From: RYN-230 sp963814645
GTDB lineage: Bacteria; Actinomycetota; Actinomycetes; Streptosporangiales; Streptosporangiaceae
NCBI GenBank assembly: GCA_963814645.1
Contig: CAWFDX010000004.1
Coordinates: 434,001 to 498,000 of the forward strand
Length of the DNA stretch: 64,000 nucleotides
Direction of reading: 5' to 3'
The position numbers and the translations under genes were made by a program. The number at the start of each line of letters is the position of its first letter. The stretch's first letter is position 1. Positions 8,695-19,450 of this stretch are shown piece by piece. A model generated the notes under the pieces. The model saw nothing but the letters and a program-made list of their open reading frames with translations, did no database searches and had not been told where the DNA came from.

Positions 8695-9252
8695 GTGATT
8701 CCCCTCGCCGCGACGCCGGTCGAGCCGCCTTCGAACCCGCTCATCCCGGAGCTGCCGGAGCTGATCATCGGGGCGGTCGCGTTCCTGATCGTCTTCGGCG
8801 TGCTGTACCGGGTGCTGATGCCGCGGATCCAGCAGACCCTGACCGCCCGTACCGAGGCGATCGAGGGCGGGATCCAGAAGGCCGAGGACATGCAGGCCGA
8901 GGCGGACCGGACGCTGGAGGAATACCGGCAGCAGCTGGCCGAGGCCCGGCAGGAGGCCGGCCGGCTCCGGGAGAAGGCCCGTGAGGAAGGCGCCCAGATC
9001 ATCGCGGAAATGCGCGAGCAGGGTGAGGCGGAACGCCGCCGCCTGGTCGACGCAGCGCACGCGCAGATCGAGGCCGACCGCCAGCAGGCCATCAACTCGC
9101 TGCGCAACGAGGTCGGCACGATGGCCGTCGAGCTGGCCAGCCGGGTGGTTGGCGAGTCGCTGGAGAACGAGGCCCGGCAGCGGCGCATCGTCGAGCGGTT
9201 CCTCGATGACCTGGAGCGGGAGAGCGCCGGGGGCGAGCATGCGCGGAGCTAG
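8695..9252 (+). CDS. atpF: F-type ATP synthase subunit b
   Basis: Peripheral stalk subunit of 185 residues. One membrane helix near residues 20-42 (ELIIGAVAFLIVFGVLYRVL) followed by a long charged coiled coil rich in Glu, Ala, Gln and Arg. GTG start with AGGAGG at about 8681-8686. The 3' end overlaps atpH by 14 bp, implying translational coupling. Confidence 0.97.
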   Translation: MIPLAATPVEPPSNPLIPELPELIIGAVAFLIVFGVLYRVLMPRIQQTLTARTEAIEGGIQKAEDMQAEADRTLEEYRQQLAEARQEAGRLREKAREEGAQIIAEMREQGEAERRRLVDAAHAQIEADRQQAINSLRNEVGTMAVELASRVVGESLENEARQRRIVERFLDDLERESAGGEHARS

Positions 9253-10051
9253 CCGGGCGTCGCTCAGCGAGGCCCGGGACTGGCTGGTCGCCGCAGTGCA
9301 CGACCCGGGCACCGCGGCCCAGCTCAGCGACGAGCTGTTCGCGTTCGTCACCCTGCTCGACGCCCAGCCGCCGCTGCGCCGGGCGATGACCGACCCGACC
9401 CGCCCGGCGGCCGCCCGGACCAGGCTGGCCGAGGGCCTGCTCCAGGGCAAGGTCAGCCCGGCCACGCTGGACCTGCTGGGCAAGCTGGCCGGGGCGCGCT
9501 GGTCCGAGCCGCGCGATCTGGCCACCGCCACCGAGCAGCTCGCCGCACTGGCCGCCGCGGCTGCCGCCAGCCAGGCGGGCCAGCTCGACGACGTGGAAGA
9601 CGAGCTGTTCCGGTTCGGCCAGCTGGTCGCGGCCAACCCGCAGCTGCGGTCCGCGCTGTCCAGCCCGGTGGCCCCGGCCGAGCTCAAGCGCCAGCTGCTG
9701 GACACCCTGCTGGCAGGCAAGGTGACCGACACCACGTTGCGCCTGGTCACCCAGGCCGCTGTGCACCCGCGAGGACGTAGCCTGGATGTGAGCCTGACCG
9801 AGTACGGGCGCCTGGTGGCCGAATGGCGGCAGCGGCTGATCGCGCTGGTCCGGGTCGCGGTGCCACTCAGCGACAGCGAGCGGGACCGGCTGACCGCCGC
9901 GCTGGCCGCGGCGTTCGGCCACGGCATCCACCTTGACGTCCTGGTTGATCCTGGTGTGCTAGGTGGCATATCCGTCCGTATCGGGGATGAATTCATCGAC
10001 GGCAGCGTGGCGAGCCGGCTCGCGGCGCTGCGGCGGAAGCTGGCCGCCTGA
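9239..10051 (+). CDS. atpH: F-type ATP synthase subunit delta
   Basis: Joins the peripheral stalk to the top of F1. 270 residues from ATG 9239, which lies inside atpF. The C-terminal OSCP signature is visible in VDPGVLGGISVRIGDEFIDGSVASRLAALRR. Longer than the 180-residue E. coli protein because of an Ala-rich N-terminal domain, which is normal for actinobacteria. Confidence 0.96.
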   Translation: MRGASRASLSEARDWLVAAVHDPGTAAQLSDELFAFVTLLDAQPPLRRAMTDPTRPAAARTRLAEGLLQGKVSPATLDLLGKLAGARWSEPRDLATATEQLAALAAAAAASQAGQLDDVEDELFRFGQLVAANPQLRSALSSPVAPAELKRQLLDTLLAGKVTDTTLRLVTQAAVHPRGRSLDVSLTEYGRLVAEWRQRLIALVRVAVPLSDSERDRLTAALAAAFGHGIHLDVLVDPGVLGGISVRIGDEFIDGSVASRLAALRRKLAA

Positions 10052-10127
10052 CCGCTCGCGGCGTGCGGCGCCAGCCAGCCGGCACCAACAGACCTGAAGT
10101 ACCGAACTACAGAGAGACACGAGGACC

Positions 10128-11813
<1,686 letters not shown>

Positions 11814-11827
11814 GCGGAAGGCTAACC

Positions 11828-12739
11828 ATGGCAGGACAGCTTCGCGCCATCAGGCAACGGATCCGGGGTATCCAGTCCATTGCCCAGATCACCCGCGCCC
11901 AGGAGCTGATCGCGGCGTCCCGCATCATCAAGGCCCAGGCACGGGTCCGCGCCGCCGGGCCGTATGCCCGCGAGGTGACCCAGGCGGTCGAGGCGGTGGT
12001 CAGCCGGTCACCGCAGATCGACCACCCGCTGATCCGCGAGCCGGAGCACCCGGAGCGGGCCGCGATCCTGATCCTGACCAGCGACCGCGGGTTCGCTGGC
12101 GGCTACAACGCGAACGTGCTGCGCGAGGCGCAGCGACTGCGCGCGCTGCTCCGGGACCAGGGCGTCGAACCGGTCACTTATGTGTCCGGGACCAAGGGCA
12201 TCGCCTGGCACCGGTTCCGCGGCATCGAGACCGCGGGGGAGTGGCACGGCTTCTCCGAGACGCCACGGGCCGCGAACGCCACCGAGATCACCAACACGCT
12301 GTTCGAGGCGTTCGACAAGCCGGCCAGCGAGGGCGGGGTGGACCAGATCCACCTCGTCTACACCGAGTTCGTCTCGATGCTGACCCAGAATGCGGTGGTC
12401 CGCCGGATCATCCCGCTGGTCATCGAGGAGACCACCGAGGAATCGCCGGAAGGCCCGCTGCCGCTGTACGAGTTCGAGCCGTCGCCGCAGGTGGTGCTGG
12501 ACGCGCTGCTGCCCTGGTATGTGGAGAGCCGGATCTACCAGGCGCTGCTGGAGTCGGCGGCGGCGGAGATCGCGGCCCGGCGCCGGGCCATGAAGTCGGC
12601 CACGGACAACGCTAACGATCTGGTCGAGCAGTTCACCCTGGAGGCCAACAAGGCCCGCCAGGCTGAGATCACCCAGGAAATCAGCGAAATCGTCGGCGGT
12701 GCCAACGCGCTGGCCGAGAGCGTCGCAGGGAAAGAGTGA
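11828..12739 (+). CDS. atpG: F-type ATP synthase subunit gamma
   Basis: Central rotor shaft, 303 residues. N-terminal helix QLRAIRQRIRGIQSIAQITRAQELIAASR and C-terminal helix ARRRAMKSATDNANDLVEQFTLEANKARQAEITQEI are the two shaft helices; SDRGFAGGYNANVL is conserved in the Rossmann part. Starts 15 bp after atpA and its stop overlaps the GTG start of atpD. Confidence 0.97.
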   Translation: MAGQLRAIRQRIRGIQSIAQITRAQELIAASRIIKAQARVRAAGPYAREVTQAVEAVVSRSPQIDHPLIREPEHPERAAILILTSDRGFAGGYNANVLREAQRLRALLRDQGVEPVTYVSGTKGIAWHRFRGIETAGEWHGFSETPRAANATEITNTLFEAFDKPASEGGVDQIHLVYTEFVSMLTQNAVVRRIIPLVIEETTEESPEGPLPLYEFEPSPQVVLDALLPWYVESRIYQALLESAAAEIAARRRAMKSATDNANDLVEQFTLEANKARQAEITQEISEIVGGANALAESVAGKE

Positions 12740-14205
12740 GTGCCATCATGACCGCAACCGCCGAAAACCCCGCCTCGGGTGGCGAGGCCCAGGCCGCCGA
12801 GACCGGCCGGGTGGCGCGCATCATCGGGCCCGTGGTGGACGTCGAGTTCGCTACTGAAGAGATGCCCAACATCTACAACGCGCTGCAGGTGGACGTCACG
12901 CTGGGCGACGAGACCAAGACGCTGACCATGGAAGTCGAGCAGCACCTGGGTGACAACACGGTGCGCGCCATCTCCATGCAGCCGACCGACGGCCTGGTCC
13001 GCGGGGCCGAGGTGACCGACATTGGCGGCCCGCTCGAGGTGCCGGTCGGTGACGTTGTCAAGGGGCACGTGTGGAACGTGCTCGGCCAGGCCCTGGACGT
13101 GGACACGGGGTCCCTGGAGATCACCGAGCGCTGGGGGATCCACCGTGACCCGCCGCCGTTCGACCAGCTCGAGCCGCGGACCCAGATCCTGGAGACCGGC
13201 ATCAAGGTGCTCGACCTGCTCACCCCGTACGTCCAGGGCGGCAAGATCGGCCTGTTCGGCGGCGCGGGCGTGGGCAAGACGGTGCTCATCCAGGAGATGA
13301 TCACCCGGGTGGCCAAGAACTTCGGTGGCGTCTCCGTGTTCGCCGGGGTAGGCGAGCGGACCCGTGAGGGCAACGACCTGTTCGTCGAGATGACCGAGTC
13401 CGGCGTCATCAACGACACCGCGCTGGTGTTCGGCCAGATGGACGAGCCGCCGGGCACCCGGCTCCGGGTCGGCCTGGCCGCGCTGACCATGGCCGAGTAC
13501 TTCCGCGATGTGCAGGGCCAGGACGTGCTGCTGTTCATCGACAACATCTTCCGGTTCACCCAGGCCGGCTCCGAGGTGTCCACGCTGCTCGGCCGGATGC
13601 CGTCGGCGGTGGGCTACCAGCCCACGCTGGCCGACGAGATGGGCCAGCTGCAGGAGCGGATCACCTCGACCCGCGGTCACTCGATCACCTCGATGCAGGC
13701 GATCTACGTGCCGGCGGACGACTACACCGACCCAGCCCCGGCCACCACGTTCGCCCACCTGGACGCGACCACCGCGCTGTCCCGGGCCATCACCGAGAAG
13801 GGCATCTTCCCGGCGGTGGACCCGCTCGCCTCCACGTCGCGGATCCTGGATGCCAAGTACGTCGGCCAGGAGCACTACGACGTGGCCCGGGAGGTACTCC
13901 GGATCCTGCAGCGGTACCAGGAGCTGCAGGACATCATCGCGCTGCTCGGCATCGACGAGCTGTCCGAAGAGGACCAGGTCACGGTCCGCCGGGCGCGGCG
14001 CATCGAGCGGTTCCTGTCGCACCCGATGTTCGTGGCCGAGCAGTTCACGGGGCAGCCGGGCGTGTTCGTGCCGCTCAGCGAGACCATCTCCTCGTTCAAG
14101 GCGCTCACCGAGGGCAAGTACGACAACCTGCCCGAGCAGGCGTTCTTCATGGTCGGCGGGGTCGACGACCTGGAGAAGAAGGCAGCGGAACTGGAGAAGC
14201 AGTGA
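12736..14205 (+). CDS. atpD: F-type ATP synthase subunit beta
   Basis: Catalytic F1 subunit. Walker A GGAGVGKT near residue 175, catalytic Glu in GVGERTREGNDL, Walker B LLFIDNIFRFTQAGSEVS, and the DELSEED-equivalent as IDELSEEDQ. Start chosen at GTG 12736, which overlaps the atpG stop by 4 bp; an ATG four codons later (12748) is also possible. 489 residues, normal length. Confidence 0.98.
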   Translation: MSAIMTATAENPASGGEAQAAETGRVARIIGPVVDVEFATEEMPNIYNALQVDVTLGDETKTLTMEVEQHLGDNTVRAISMQPTDGLVRGAEVTDIGGPLEVPVGDVVKGHVWNVLGQALDVDTGSLEITERWGIHRDPPPFDQLEPRTQILETGIKVLDLLTPYVQGGKIGLFGGAGVGKTVLIQEMITRVAKNFGGVSVFAGVGERTREGNDLFVEMTESGVINDTALVFGQMDEPPGTRLRVGLAALTMAEYFRDVQGQDVLLFIDNIFRFTQAGSEVSTLLGRMPSAVGYQPTLADEMGQLQERITSTRGHSITSMQAIYVPADDYTDPAPATTFAHLDATTALSRAITEKGIFPAVDPLASTSRILDAKYVGQEHYDVAREVLRILQRYQELQDIIALLGIDELSEEDQVTVRRARRIERFLSHPMFVAEQFTGQPGVFVPLSETISSFKALTEGKYDNLPEQAFFMVGGVDDLEKKAAELEKQ

Positions 14206-14606
14206 GCCTGCGCGTTGAGCTGGTCGTGCCGGACGGGGAGATCTGGTCCGGCCACGCCCGCATGGTCATCGCCAAGACGCTGGAAGGCGACGTCGGCATC
14301 CTGACCTCGCACCCCGACGTACTCGGCATCCTGGTCGAGGGCAGCGTGGTGCGGATCCTCGACCCGGAGCAGGGCTCAGCCGGATCGGGTGAGGTGCGGG
14401 CCGCAGTGAGCAGCGGCTTCCTGTCGGTGCACGACGACCGGGTGTCGGTCCTGGCCCGGCAGGCGGAGCTGGGCAGCCAGGTAGACCCGGCCGCGGTGCG
14501 GGCCGAACTCGACGCGTCGGCCAGCGAGACCGGCGCGGGCGAGGAAGAGACAGTCGAGGTGAAGTACTCGCGGGCCCGGCTGCGGGCCGCCGGCGACGGC
14601 TCCTGA
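14202..14606 (+). CDS. atpC: F-type ATP synthase subunit epsilon
   Basis: Rotor subunit that inhibits ATP hydrolysis. 134 residues with GTG start overlapping the atpD stop. N-terminal beta-sandwich includes VVPDGEIWSGHARMVIAKTLEGDVGIL and HPD; the C-terminal helix is short and ends KYSRARLRAAGDGS. A Ser/Ala/Gly linker lies near residues 100-115. Confidence 0.96.
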   Translation: MSLRVELVVPDGEIWSGHARMVIAKTLEGDVGILTSHPDVLGILVEGSVVRILDPEQGSAGSGEVRAAVSSGFLSVHDDRVSVLARQAELGSQVDPAAVRAELDASASETGAGEEETVEVKYSRARLRAAGDGS

Positions 14607-14628
14607 CGCGGGCCGCACGGGGCCCCGG

Positions 14629-15075
14629 ATGAGCGGAGACCTGGCCTTCGATGCGGCCTGGATCTTCGCTGTCTTCCTGGCCGTCGTGGTGCTGCTGGCC
14701 ATCGGCATCACGCTACGCCGGTACCTGCTGGAACGGGGCGGCGGCACGGTGGAGTGCGCGCTGCGGACGGCGGACGGCCCCTGGCGCCTGGGCGTGGCCG
14801 GCTACCAGCCGGATGAGCTGAGCTGGTTCCAGGTGTTCGGCTTCCTGCTCCGGCCCAACAAAGTGTTCAGCCGCCGGACGCTGGTGGTGCTGTCCCGGCG
14901 GGCGGCCGAGTCGGCCGAGGTGGCCACCCTCGGCGAGGGCACCGTGGTCGTGCGCTGCCAGATCGCCGAGCGCCCGGGCACAGTGGAGCTGGCCATGGGC
15001 GAAGCGGCGCTCACCGGCTTCCTGGCCTGGCTTGAAGCGGCGCCACCGGGCTCTTACCTGGGCCGGGCGAGTTAA
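14629..15075 (+). CDS. DUF2550 family membrane-anchored protein
   Basis: 148 residues with one N-terminal membrane helix (FAVFLAVVVLLAIGITL) and a soluble part containing GTVECALRT, WRLGVAGYQPDELSWFQVF and RPNKVFSRRTL. This family follows atpC in many actinobacteria, which supports the call. Its function is not known. The gene begins 22 bp after atpC and may be the last in the operon. Confidence 0.9.
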   Translation: MSGDLAFDAAWIFAVFLAVVVLLAIGITLRRYLLERGGGTVECALRTADGPWRLGVAGYQPDELSWFQVFGFLLRPNKVFSRRTLVVLSRRAAESAEVATLGEGTVVVRCQIAERPGTVELAMGEAALTGFLAWLEAAPPGSYLGRAS

Positions 15076-15088
15076 CCCCGCTACGGCC

Positions 15089-15118
15089 CGCTCAGCGCCC
15101 CGCGTTAAGCGTTGAGCG
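15089..15118. terminator. Hairpin between convergent DUF2550 and adenosyltransferase genes
   Basis: CGCTCAGCG and CGTTGAGCG form 9-bp arms with one G-U pair around a 12-base loop, between the stop of the rightward gene (15075) and the stop of the leftward gene (15134). The position suits a two-way terminator; there is no T-run, as is common in high-GC actinobacteria. Confidence 0.4.
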
Positions 15119-15133
15119 CACAGCGCTACCAGC

Positions 15134-15730
15134 TCAGCGGTCCCCGCCCGGCTTCCACAGCACGTCGCCGTGCTCCTCGTTGGCCCGCCGGGCCAGGATG
15201 AACAGCAGGTCGGACAGTCGGTTCAGGTACGTCGCGGTGAGCGGGTTCATCGAGTCGCCGCTGGCTTCGAGCGCGGCCCAGGCGGTCCGCTCCGCCCGGC
15301 GGGTGATGGTGCGGGCCATGTGCAGCAGCGCGGCCCCGGGTGTGCCGCCGGGCAGGATGAAGCTGCGCAGCACGGACAGGCCCTCGTTGCTGGCGTCGCA
15401 GTCCCGCTCCAGCCGCTCGATGTAGTCCGGAGTGACCCGCAGCGGGGGGTAGGCCGGATTCTCGGTCACCGGGTTGCACAGGTCGGCTCCCACGTCGAAC
15501 AGTTCGTTCTGCACCCGGGACAGCAGTGCGGTGCTGGCGGCCGGCAGGTCGCCCATGGTGATGGCCATCCCGATGGCGCAGTTGGCCTCGTCTACGTCGG
15601 CGTACGCGGCCAGCCGGGGATCGGTCTTGGGCACCCGGCTCATGTCGCCGAGCGCGGTGCTGCCGTCGTCCCCGGTACGGGTGTAGATGCGGGAGAGCAC
15701 GACGGGCTGGTCACTGCGGTCAGCTGGCAT
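15134..15730 (-). CDS. Cob(I)alamin adenosyltransferase, PduO type
   Basis: Transfers adenosyl from ATP to Co(I) corrinoid to make adenosylcobalamin. 198 residues. N-terminal P-loop-like signature IYTRTGDDGSTALGD with the K/R-rich MSRVPKTDPRLAAYADVDEAN, and the C-terminal RRAERTAWAA...YLNRLSDLLFILARRAN, diagnostic of the PduO family. Supplies the cofactor for the acyl-CoA mutase encoded at 37 kb. Runs leftward, convergent with the ATP synthase operon. Confidence 0.95.
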   Translation of the reverse strand: MPADRSDQPVVLSRIYTRTGDDGSTALGDMSRVPKTDPRLAAYADVDEANCAIGMAITMGDLPAASTALLSRVQNELFDVGADLCNPVTENPAYPPLRVTPDYIERLERDCDASNEGLSVLRSFILPGGTPGAALLHMARTITRRAERTAWAALEASGDSMNPLTATYLNRLSDLLFILARRANEEHGDVLWKPGGDR

Positions 15731-16108
15731 GGATCCACGGTAGCGGCCCGGTCCGGTGCGGGCGCCAGGTGGCCGGAGTGGGCGTCACCGCGCGGGATGA
15801 TCAACGTCCTGACCTCGGGGTATTCACATTCCGACCACAATGTGGCATCATATAAGAGCGAAGAGTAACCAAGCGGCGGGCTGACCGCCGCACCGGACAC
15901 GAGGCCACCGCCTCTGGTGCCTGGCGGATCTCGGGGGCCCGCCAGAGCCCGCGGTGGCCCTGGGAGAGCGCGCTCCCGGCCATTCCGGCCGGGAGCGCGC
16001 TCAGCATGCCGCGCCGGTGGTTCCGGCACGAGTAGGGTGTCCGCTAAGTCCTGCCCCGCCGATCTTGGGACCCGGCTCCGGTCCCCGAACTGTGCTCGCG
16101 AGGTCCCT
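15731..16108. other. 378-bp divergent intergenic region
   Basis: No gene fits here. It contains an AT-rich patch at 15820-15870 with an 11-bp palindrome CCACAATGTGG (15835-15845) next to ATCATATAAG, which resembles promoter/operator DNA for one or both divergent genes, and a strong GC hairpin at 15966-16002. No cobalamin riboswitch box was recognised. Confidence 0.5.
15966..16002. terminator. Perfect 16-bp hairpin upstream of GMC oxidoreductase
   Basis: GAGCGCGCTCCCGGCC and its exact complement flank an ATTCC loop. It is 107 bp before the oxidoreductase start and far from any stop codon on the same strand, so it is either an attenuator-like leader hairpin or a terminator of an unseen transcript. 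Confidence 0.4.
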
Positions 16109-17761
16109 GTGTACGACTACGTCATCGTGGGCGCCGGCAGCGCCGGATGCGTGCTGGCCGCCCGGCTGACCGAGAATCCCAGCACCCGGGTGCTGCTGCT
16201 GGAGGCCGGCCCGCCGGATGACGCGGACGAGATCCATCTCCCGGCCGGGATCACGATGCTGTTCCAGAGCCAGTACGACTGGAACTTCCAGACCGTGCCG
16301 CAGGAGCGCGCGGCGGCCCGGTCCATCTACTGGCCGCGCGGCCGCACGCTGGGCGGGTCGTCGTCGCTGAACGCGATGATCTACATGCGGGGCAACCGGC
16401 TGGACTACGACACCTGGCGGGACGACTACGGCTGCGCCGGCTGGGGCTACCCGGACATCGTTCCCTACTTCCTCCGGGCCGAGGACAATTCCCGCGGCGC
16501 GTCCGCCTACCACGGCGTGGGCGGCCCGCTCAGCGTGCAGGACCTCAAGCACAAATCCGCGCTGACCGGGGCCTTCGTGGCCGCCACCCAGGAGTGCGGG
16601 CTGCCGGCCAACGAGGACTTCAACGGGGCGAGCCAGGACGGCACCGGCTTCTACCAGGTCACCCAGCGGGACGGGCGGCGCTGGTCGGCGGCCGACGCGT
16701 ACCTCCGCCCGGCGCTGGGGCGGCCCAACCTCACCGTGCACACCGACGCGCTGGCCACCGGGGTGCTGGTCGAGGCGGGCCGGGCGGCGGGCGTGCGCTA
16801 CCTGCACCGTGGCGCCGAGGAGGAGGCCCGGGCCGACGGCGAGGTCATCCTGTCGGCGGGCGCGATCGGCAGCCCGCACCTGCTGCTGCTGTCCGGCATC
16901 GGCCCGGCGGAACAGCTGATCGAGCACGGCATCCGGCTGGTCGCGGACAGCCCCGGGGTGGGCGCGAACCTGTCCGACCACCCGATCGTCACCGCGATGT
17001 GGCACACCCCGAAGGACACCGGGCTGTGGGAGCAGGCGGGCCCGGTCAACCTGGCCCGCTGGCGGTACCTGCACTCCGGCCCGCTGACCTCCAACATCGC
17101 CGAGGCGGGCGGGTTCACCCGGACGATGCCGTCGCTGCCCGCGCCGGACCTGCAGTGGCATGCGCTGCCCGGGCCGTACCAGCGGCAGGGCCTGGCCGAC
17201 CCGGCCATCCGCGCCGTGTCCATCCTGATTGGCCTGGTCAGCGTGGCCAGCCGGGGCGCGGTCCGGCTGCGCAGCGCCGACCCGCGGCACAAGCCGGCCA
17301 TCGATCCCGGCTACCTGTACGCCACCGAGGACATCGAGCCGCTGGTCAGCGGGCTGCGGATGGCCCGCGAGTTCGCCGCGGCCGGGCCGCTGGCCAAGCA
17401 CTGCACGGTGGAGCTGGCGCCCGGCCCCGACGTGCGCACCGATGCCGAGCTGCGCGAGTTCGTCCGCCACGACCTGGCCACGCTGTACCACCCGGTCGGC
17501 ACGTGCGCCATGGGCGGTGACTCACGGCTGGCGTTCAGCAAGCTGACCAGCGTGGTCGACCCGGAACTGCGGGTCAGGGGAGTGGACGGGCTGCGGGTGG
17601 TGGACGCGTCGGTGATGCCGGTGGTGCCGCGCGGCAACACCAACGCCCCGGTCATCGCGATCGCCGAGCGCGCCGCCGACCTCATCTGCGGCCGCGCCCC
17701 GCTGGCCCCGGTCGACCCGGTCCTCATCCCCGCCCCGGCCCCCGCTGGCGGCTCCCGCTAG
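16109..17761 (+). CDS. GMC-family FAD oxidoreductase (choline dehydrogenase-like)
   Basis: Flavin-dependent alcohol oxidase/dehydrogenase of 550 residues. FAD-binding VIVGAGSAGCVLA directly at the N-terminus, GMC signature 1 in PRGRTLGGSSSLNAMIYMRG, signature 2 in GAIGSPHLLLLSGIGP, and the catalytic His region YHPVGTCAMG with C-terminal PRGNTNAPVIAIAERAADLI. I chose GTG 16109 because the residues just after it are the FAD motif; an upstream in-frame start at 15917 would translate the hairpin region. Substrate unknown. It converges with an aldehyde dehydrogenase, so alcohol to acid oxidation is plausible. Confidence 0.9.
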   Translation: MYDYVIVGAGSAGCVLAARLTENPSTRVLLLEAGPPDDADEIHLPAGITMLFQSQYDWNFQTVPQERAAARSIYWPRGRTLGGSSSLNAMIYMRGNRLDYDTWRDDYGCAGWGYPDIVPYFLRAEDNSRGASAYHGVGGPLSVQDLKHKSALTGAFVAATQECGLPANEDFNGASQDGTGFYQVTQRDGRRWSAADAYLRPALGRPNLTVHTDALATGVLVEAGRAAGVRYLHRGAEEEARADGEVILSAGAIGSPHLLLLSGIGPAEQLIEHGIRLVADSPGVGANLSDHPIVTAMWHTPKDTGLWEQAGPVNLARWRYLHSGPLTSNIAEAGGFTRTMPSLPAPDLQWHALPGPYQRQGLADPAIRAVSILIGLVSVASRGAVRLRSADPRHKPAIDPGYLYATEDIEPLVSGLRMAREFAAAGPLAKHCTVELAPGPDVRTDAELREFVRHDLATLYHPVGTCAMGGDSRLAFSKLTSVVDPELRVRGVDGLRVVDASVMPVVPRGNTNAPVIAIAERAADLICGRAPLAPVDPVLIPAPAPAGGSR

Positions 17762-17782
17762 CGGTCACACCAGCCGCACCGG

Positions 17783-19297
17783 TCAGCGGTAGCGCCTGCC
17801 GTGCAGCAGGGTGACCATGCGGAGGACGCGGTTCATGTCCTTGTCGCTGCGGTCGAGCGTGGTCAGGTCGGCGACCGGGCGCATCCGCTGCCTGGTGATG
17901 GCCTTGGCCCGGGAGAACTCGCGCAGCCCGTCCGCGCCATGGATCCGGCCGAACCCGGAGTCGCCACTGCCGCCGAACGGCAGCGCGGGCACGCTGGCGA
18001 ACGTGATGACCCCGTTGATCGAGGTCATGCCGCTGCGCAGGGCGCGGGCCACGCCGAGCGCCCGCTTGGTGTTCTTGCTGAACACGGCGGAGCCCAGCGC
18101 GTACCGGCTGGCGTTGGCCAGCCGCACCGCCTCGTCCAGGTCGGCGACCCGGGTCACGGTCAGCGTGGGCCCGAACGTCTCCTCGGACACGGCCCGGCTC
18201 TCCTCCGGCACGTCGGCCAGGATGACCGGGCCGACATAGGGCGGCTGGATGCTGCTCAGCCCGCCGACCACCGGGCGGCCGCCGCGGGCCAGCGCGTCCG
18301 CGACGTGTTCCTCGATGACCTCGACCTGGCCGGGCAGGGTCATCGGGCCGTAGTCCGCCTCCCGGTCGTCGCCGGCCCGGACCGCCGCGGCCCGCTCGGC
18401 CACCTTCTCCAGGAACGTGTGGTACACCTCGTCGGCGACGTACGCCCGCTCGATGCCCACGCAGGTCTGCCCGGCGTTGGACATCGCGCCCCAGGCGGCC
18501 GCGTCGGCCGCGGCGTCCACGTCGGCGTCCGCCCCGACCAGCATGGCGTCCTTGCCGCCGCACTCGGCCACCAGCGGGGTCAGGTTCTCCGCGCAGGCCG
18601 CCATGACCTTCTTCGCGGTGGACGCCGACCCGGTGAAGGCGATCTTGTTGACGGCGCTCCGGGCCAGCGCCTGGCCGGTCTCACCGCCGCCGGTGATCAG
18701 TTGCAGCACCGGTTGCTCGGGCACCACCTCGCCGAACGAGCTGACCAGCCAGCCGCCGACCGCCGGGGTGAGCTCGCTCGGCTTGAACACCACCGCATTG
18801 CCGGCCGCCAGCGCGTAGGCAATCGAGCCCAGCGGGGTGAACACCGGGTAGTTCCACGGCCCGATCACGCCGACCACGCCCAGCGGCTGGTATTCGAGCA
18901 CCGACGCCTGGTTGATCGCGATCAGCCCGCTGCGCACCCGGCGCGGGCCGAGTACCTTCCGGGCATTCTTCGCGGCCCAGTCGATGTGCACAATGGCCAG
19001 CAGAATTTCCAGCTGGGCATCGGCCAGCGGCTTTCCCGTCTCGATGTGCACGAGCTCGGCCAGCCGGGGCAAATAGCGGGTGAGGTGCGATTTCCAGGCC
19101 AGCAACCGGGTCCGCCGCTGAGCGTAGCCGAGCCCGGCCCACCACGCCGCGGCCTGGCAGGCCCGCTCGACGGCCGCGTCCACCTCGCCCTGCCCCTGCA
19201 CCGGGAAGGTCCCGATGACCTCGGAGGTAGCCGGATTGACCGAGTCGAAATTCGACGCGACCCAGGACTGGCCCTGCTCCCATACCGACGTGCCCAT
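17783..19297 (-). CDS. Aldehyde dehydrogenase family protein (succinic-semialdehyde type)
   Basis: NAD(P)-dependent oxidation of an aldehyde to an acid. 504 residues from ATG 19297 (MGTSVWEQG). Conserved GPWNYPVFTPLGSIAYALAAGNAVVFKPSE, FTGSASTAKKVM (cofactor loop), catalytic Glu in LVAECGGKDAM and nucleophile Cys in NAGQTCVGIERAYV. The C-terminal half includes EETFGPTLTVTRV and the FGGSGDSGFGRIHG segment. A longer in-frame start at 19390 adds 31 unsupported residues. It ends 22 bp from the GMC gene stop, tail to tail. Confidence 0.92.
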   Translation of the reverse strand: MGTSVWEQGQSWVASNFDSVNPATSEVIGTFPVQGQGEVDAAVERACQAAAWWAGLGYAQRRTRLLAWKSHLTRYLPRLAELVHIETGKPLADAQLEILLAIVHIDWAAKNARKVLGPRRVRSGLIAINQASVLEYQPLGVVGVIGPWNYPVFTPLGSIAYALAAGNAVVFKPSELTPAVGGWLVSSFGEVVPEQPVLQLITGGGETGQALARSAVNKIAFTGSASTAKKVMAACAENLTPLVAECGGKDAMLVGADADVDAAADAAAWGAMSNAGQTCVGIERAYVADEVYHTFLEKVAERAAAVRAGDDREADYGPMTLPGQVEVIEEHVADALARGGRPVVGGLSSIQPPYVGPVILADVPEESRAVSEETFGPTLTVTRVADLDEAVRLANASRYALGSAVFSKNTKRALGVARALRSGMTSINGVITFASVPALPFGGSGDSGFGRIHGADGLREFSRAKAITRQRMRPVADLTTLDRSDKDMNRVLRMVTLLHGRRYR

Positions 19298-19450
19298 GAC
19301 CCTCACCCACGCGTTGCGGCCACTGCCCGCGATCGGCGCAATTCCGCCCGGCTCGCGTGCTTTGCCGCACAGTAAATCATCGCGTGCCACCCGCCAGGTA
19401 GCGTGGGAGCACCATTGGCGGCGCGCTGGCCGCCCAACCGGAGCACATTC

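Noticed and set aside
15731..16108. Cobalamin riboswitch before the adenosyltransferase
   Set aside because: No B12-box-like sequence or matching stems were found.
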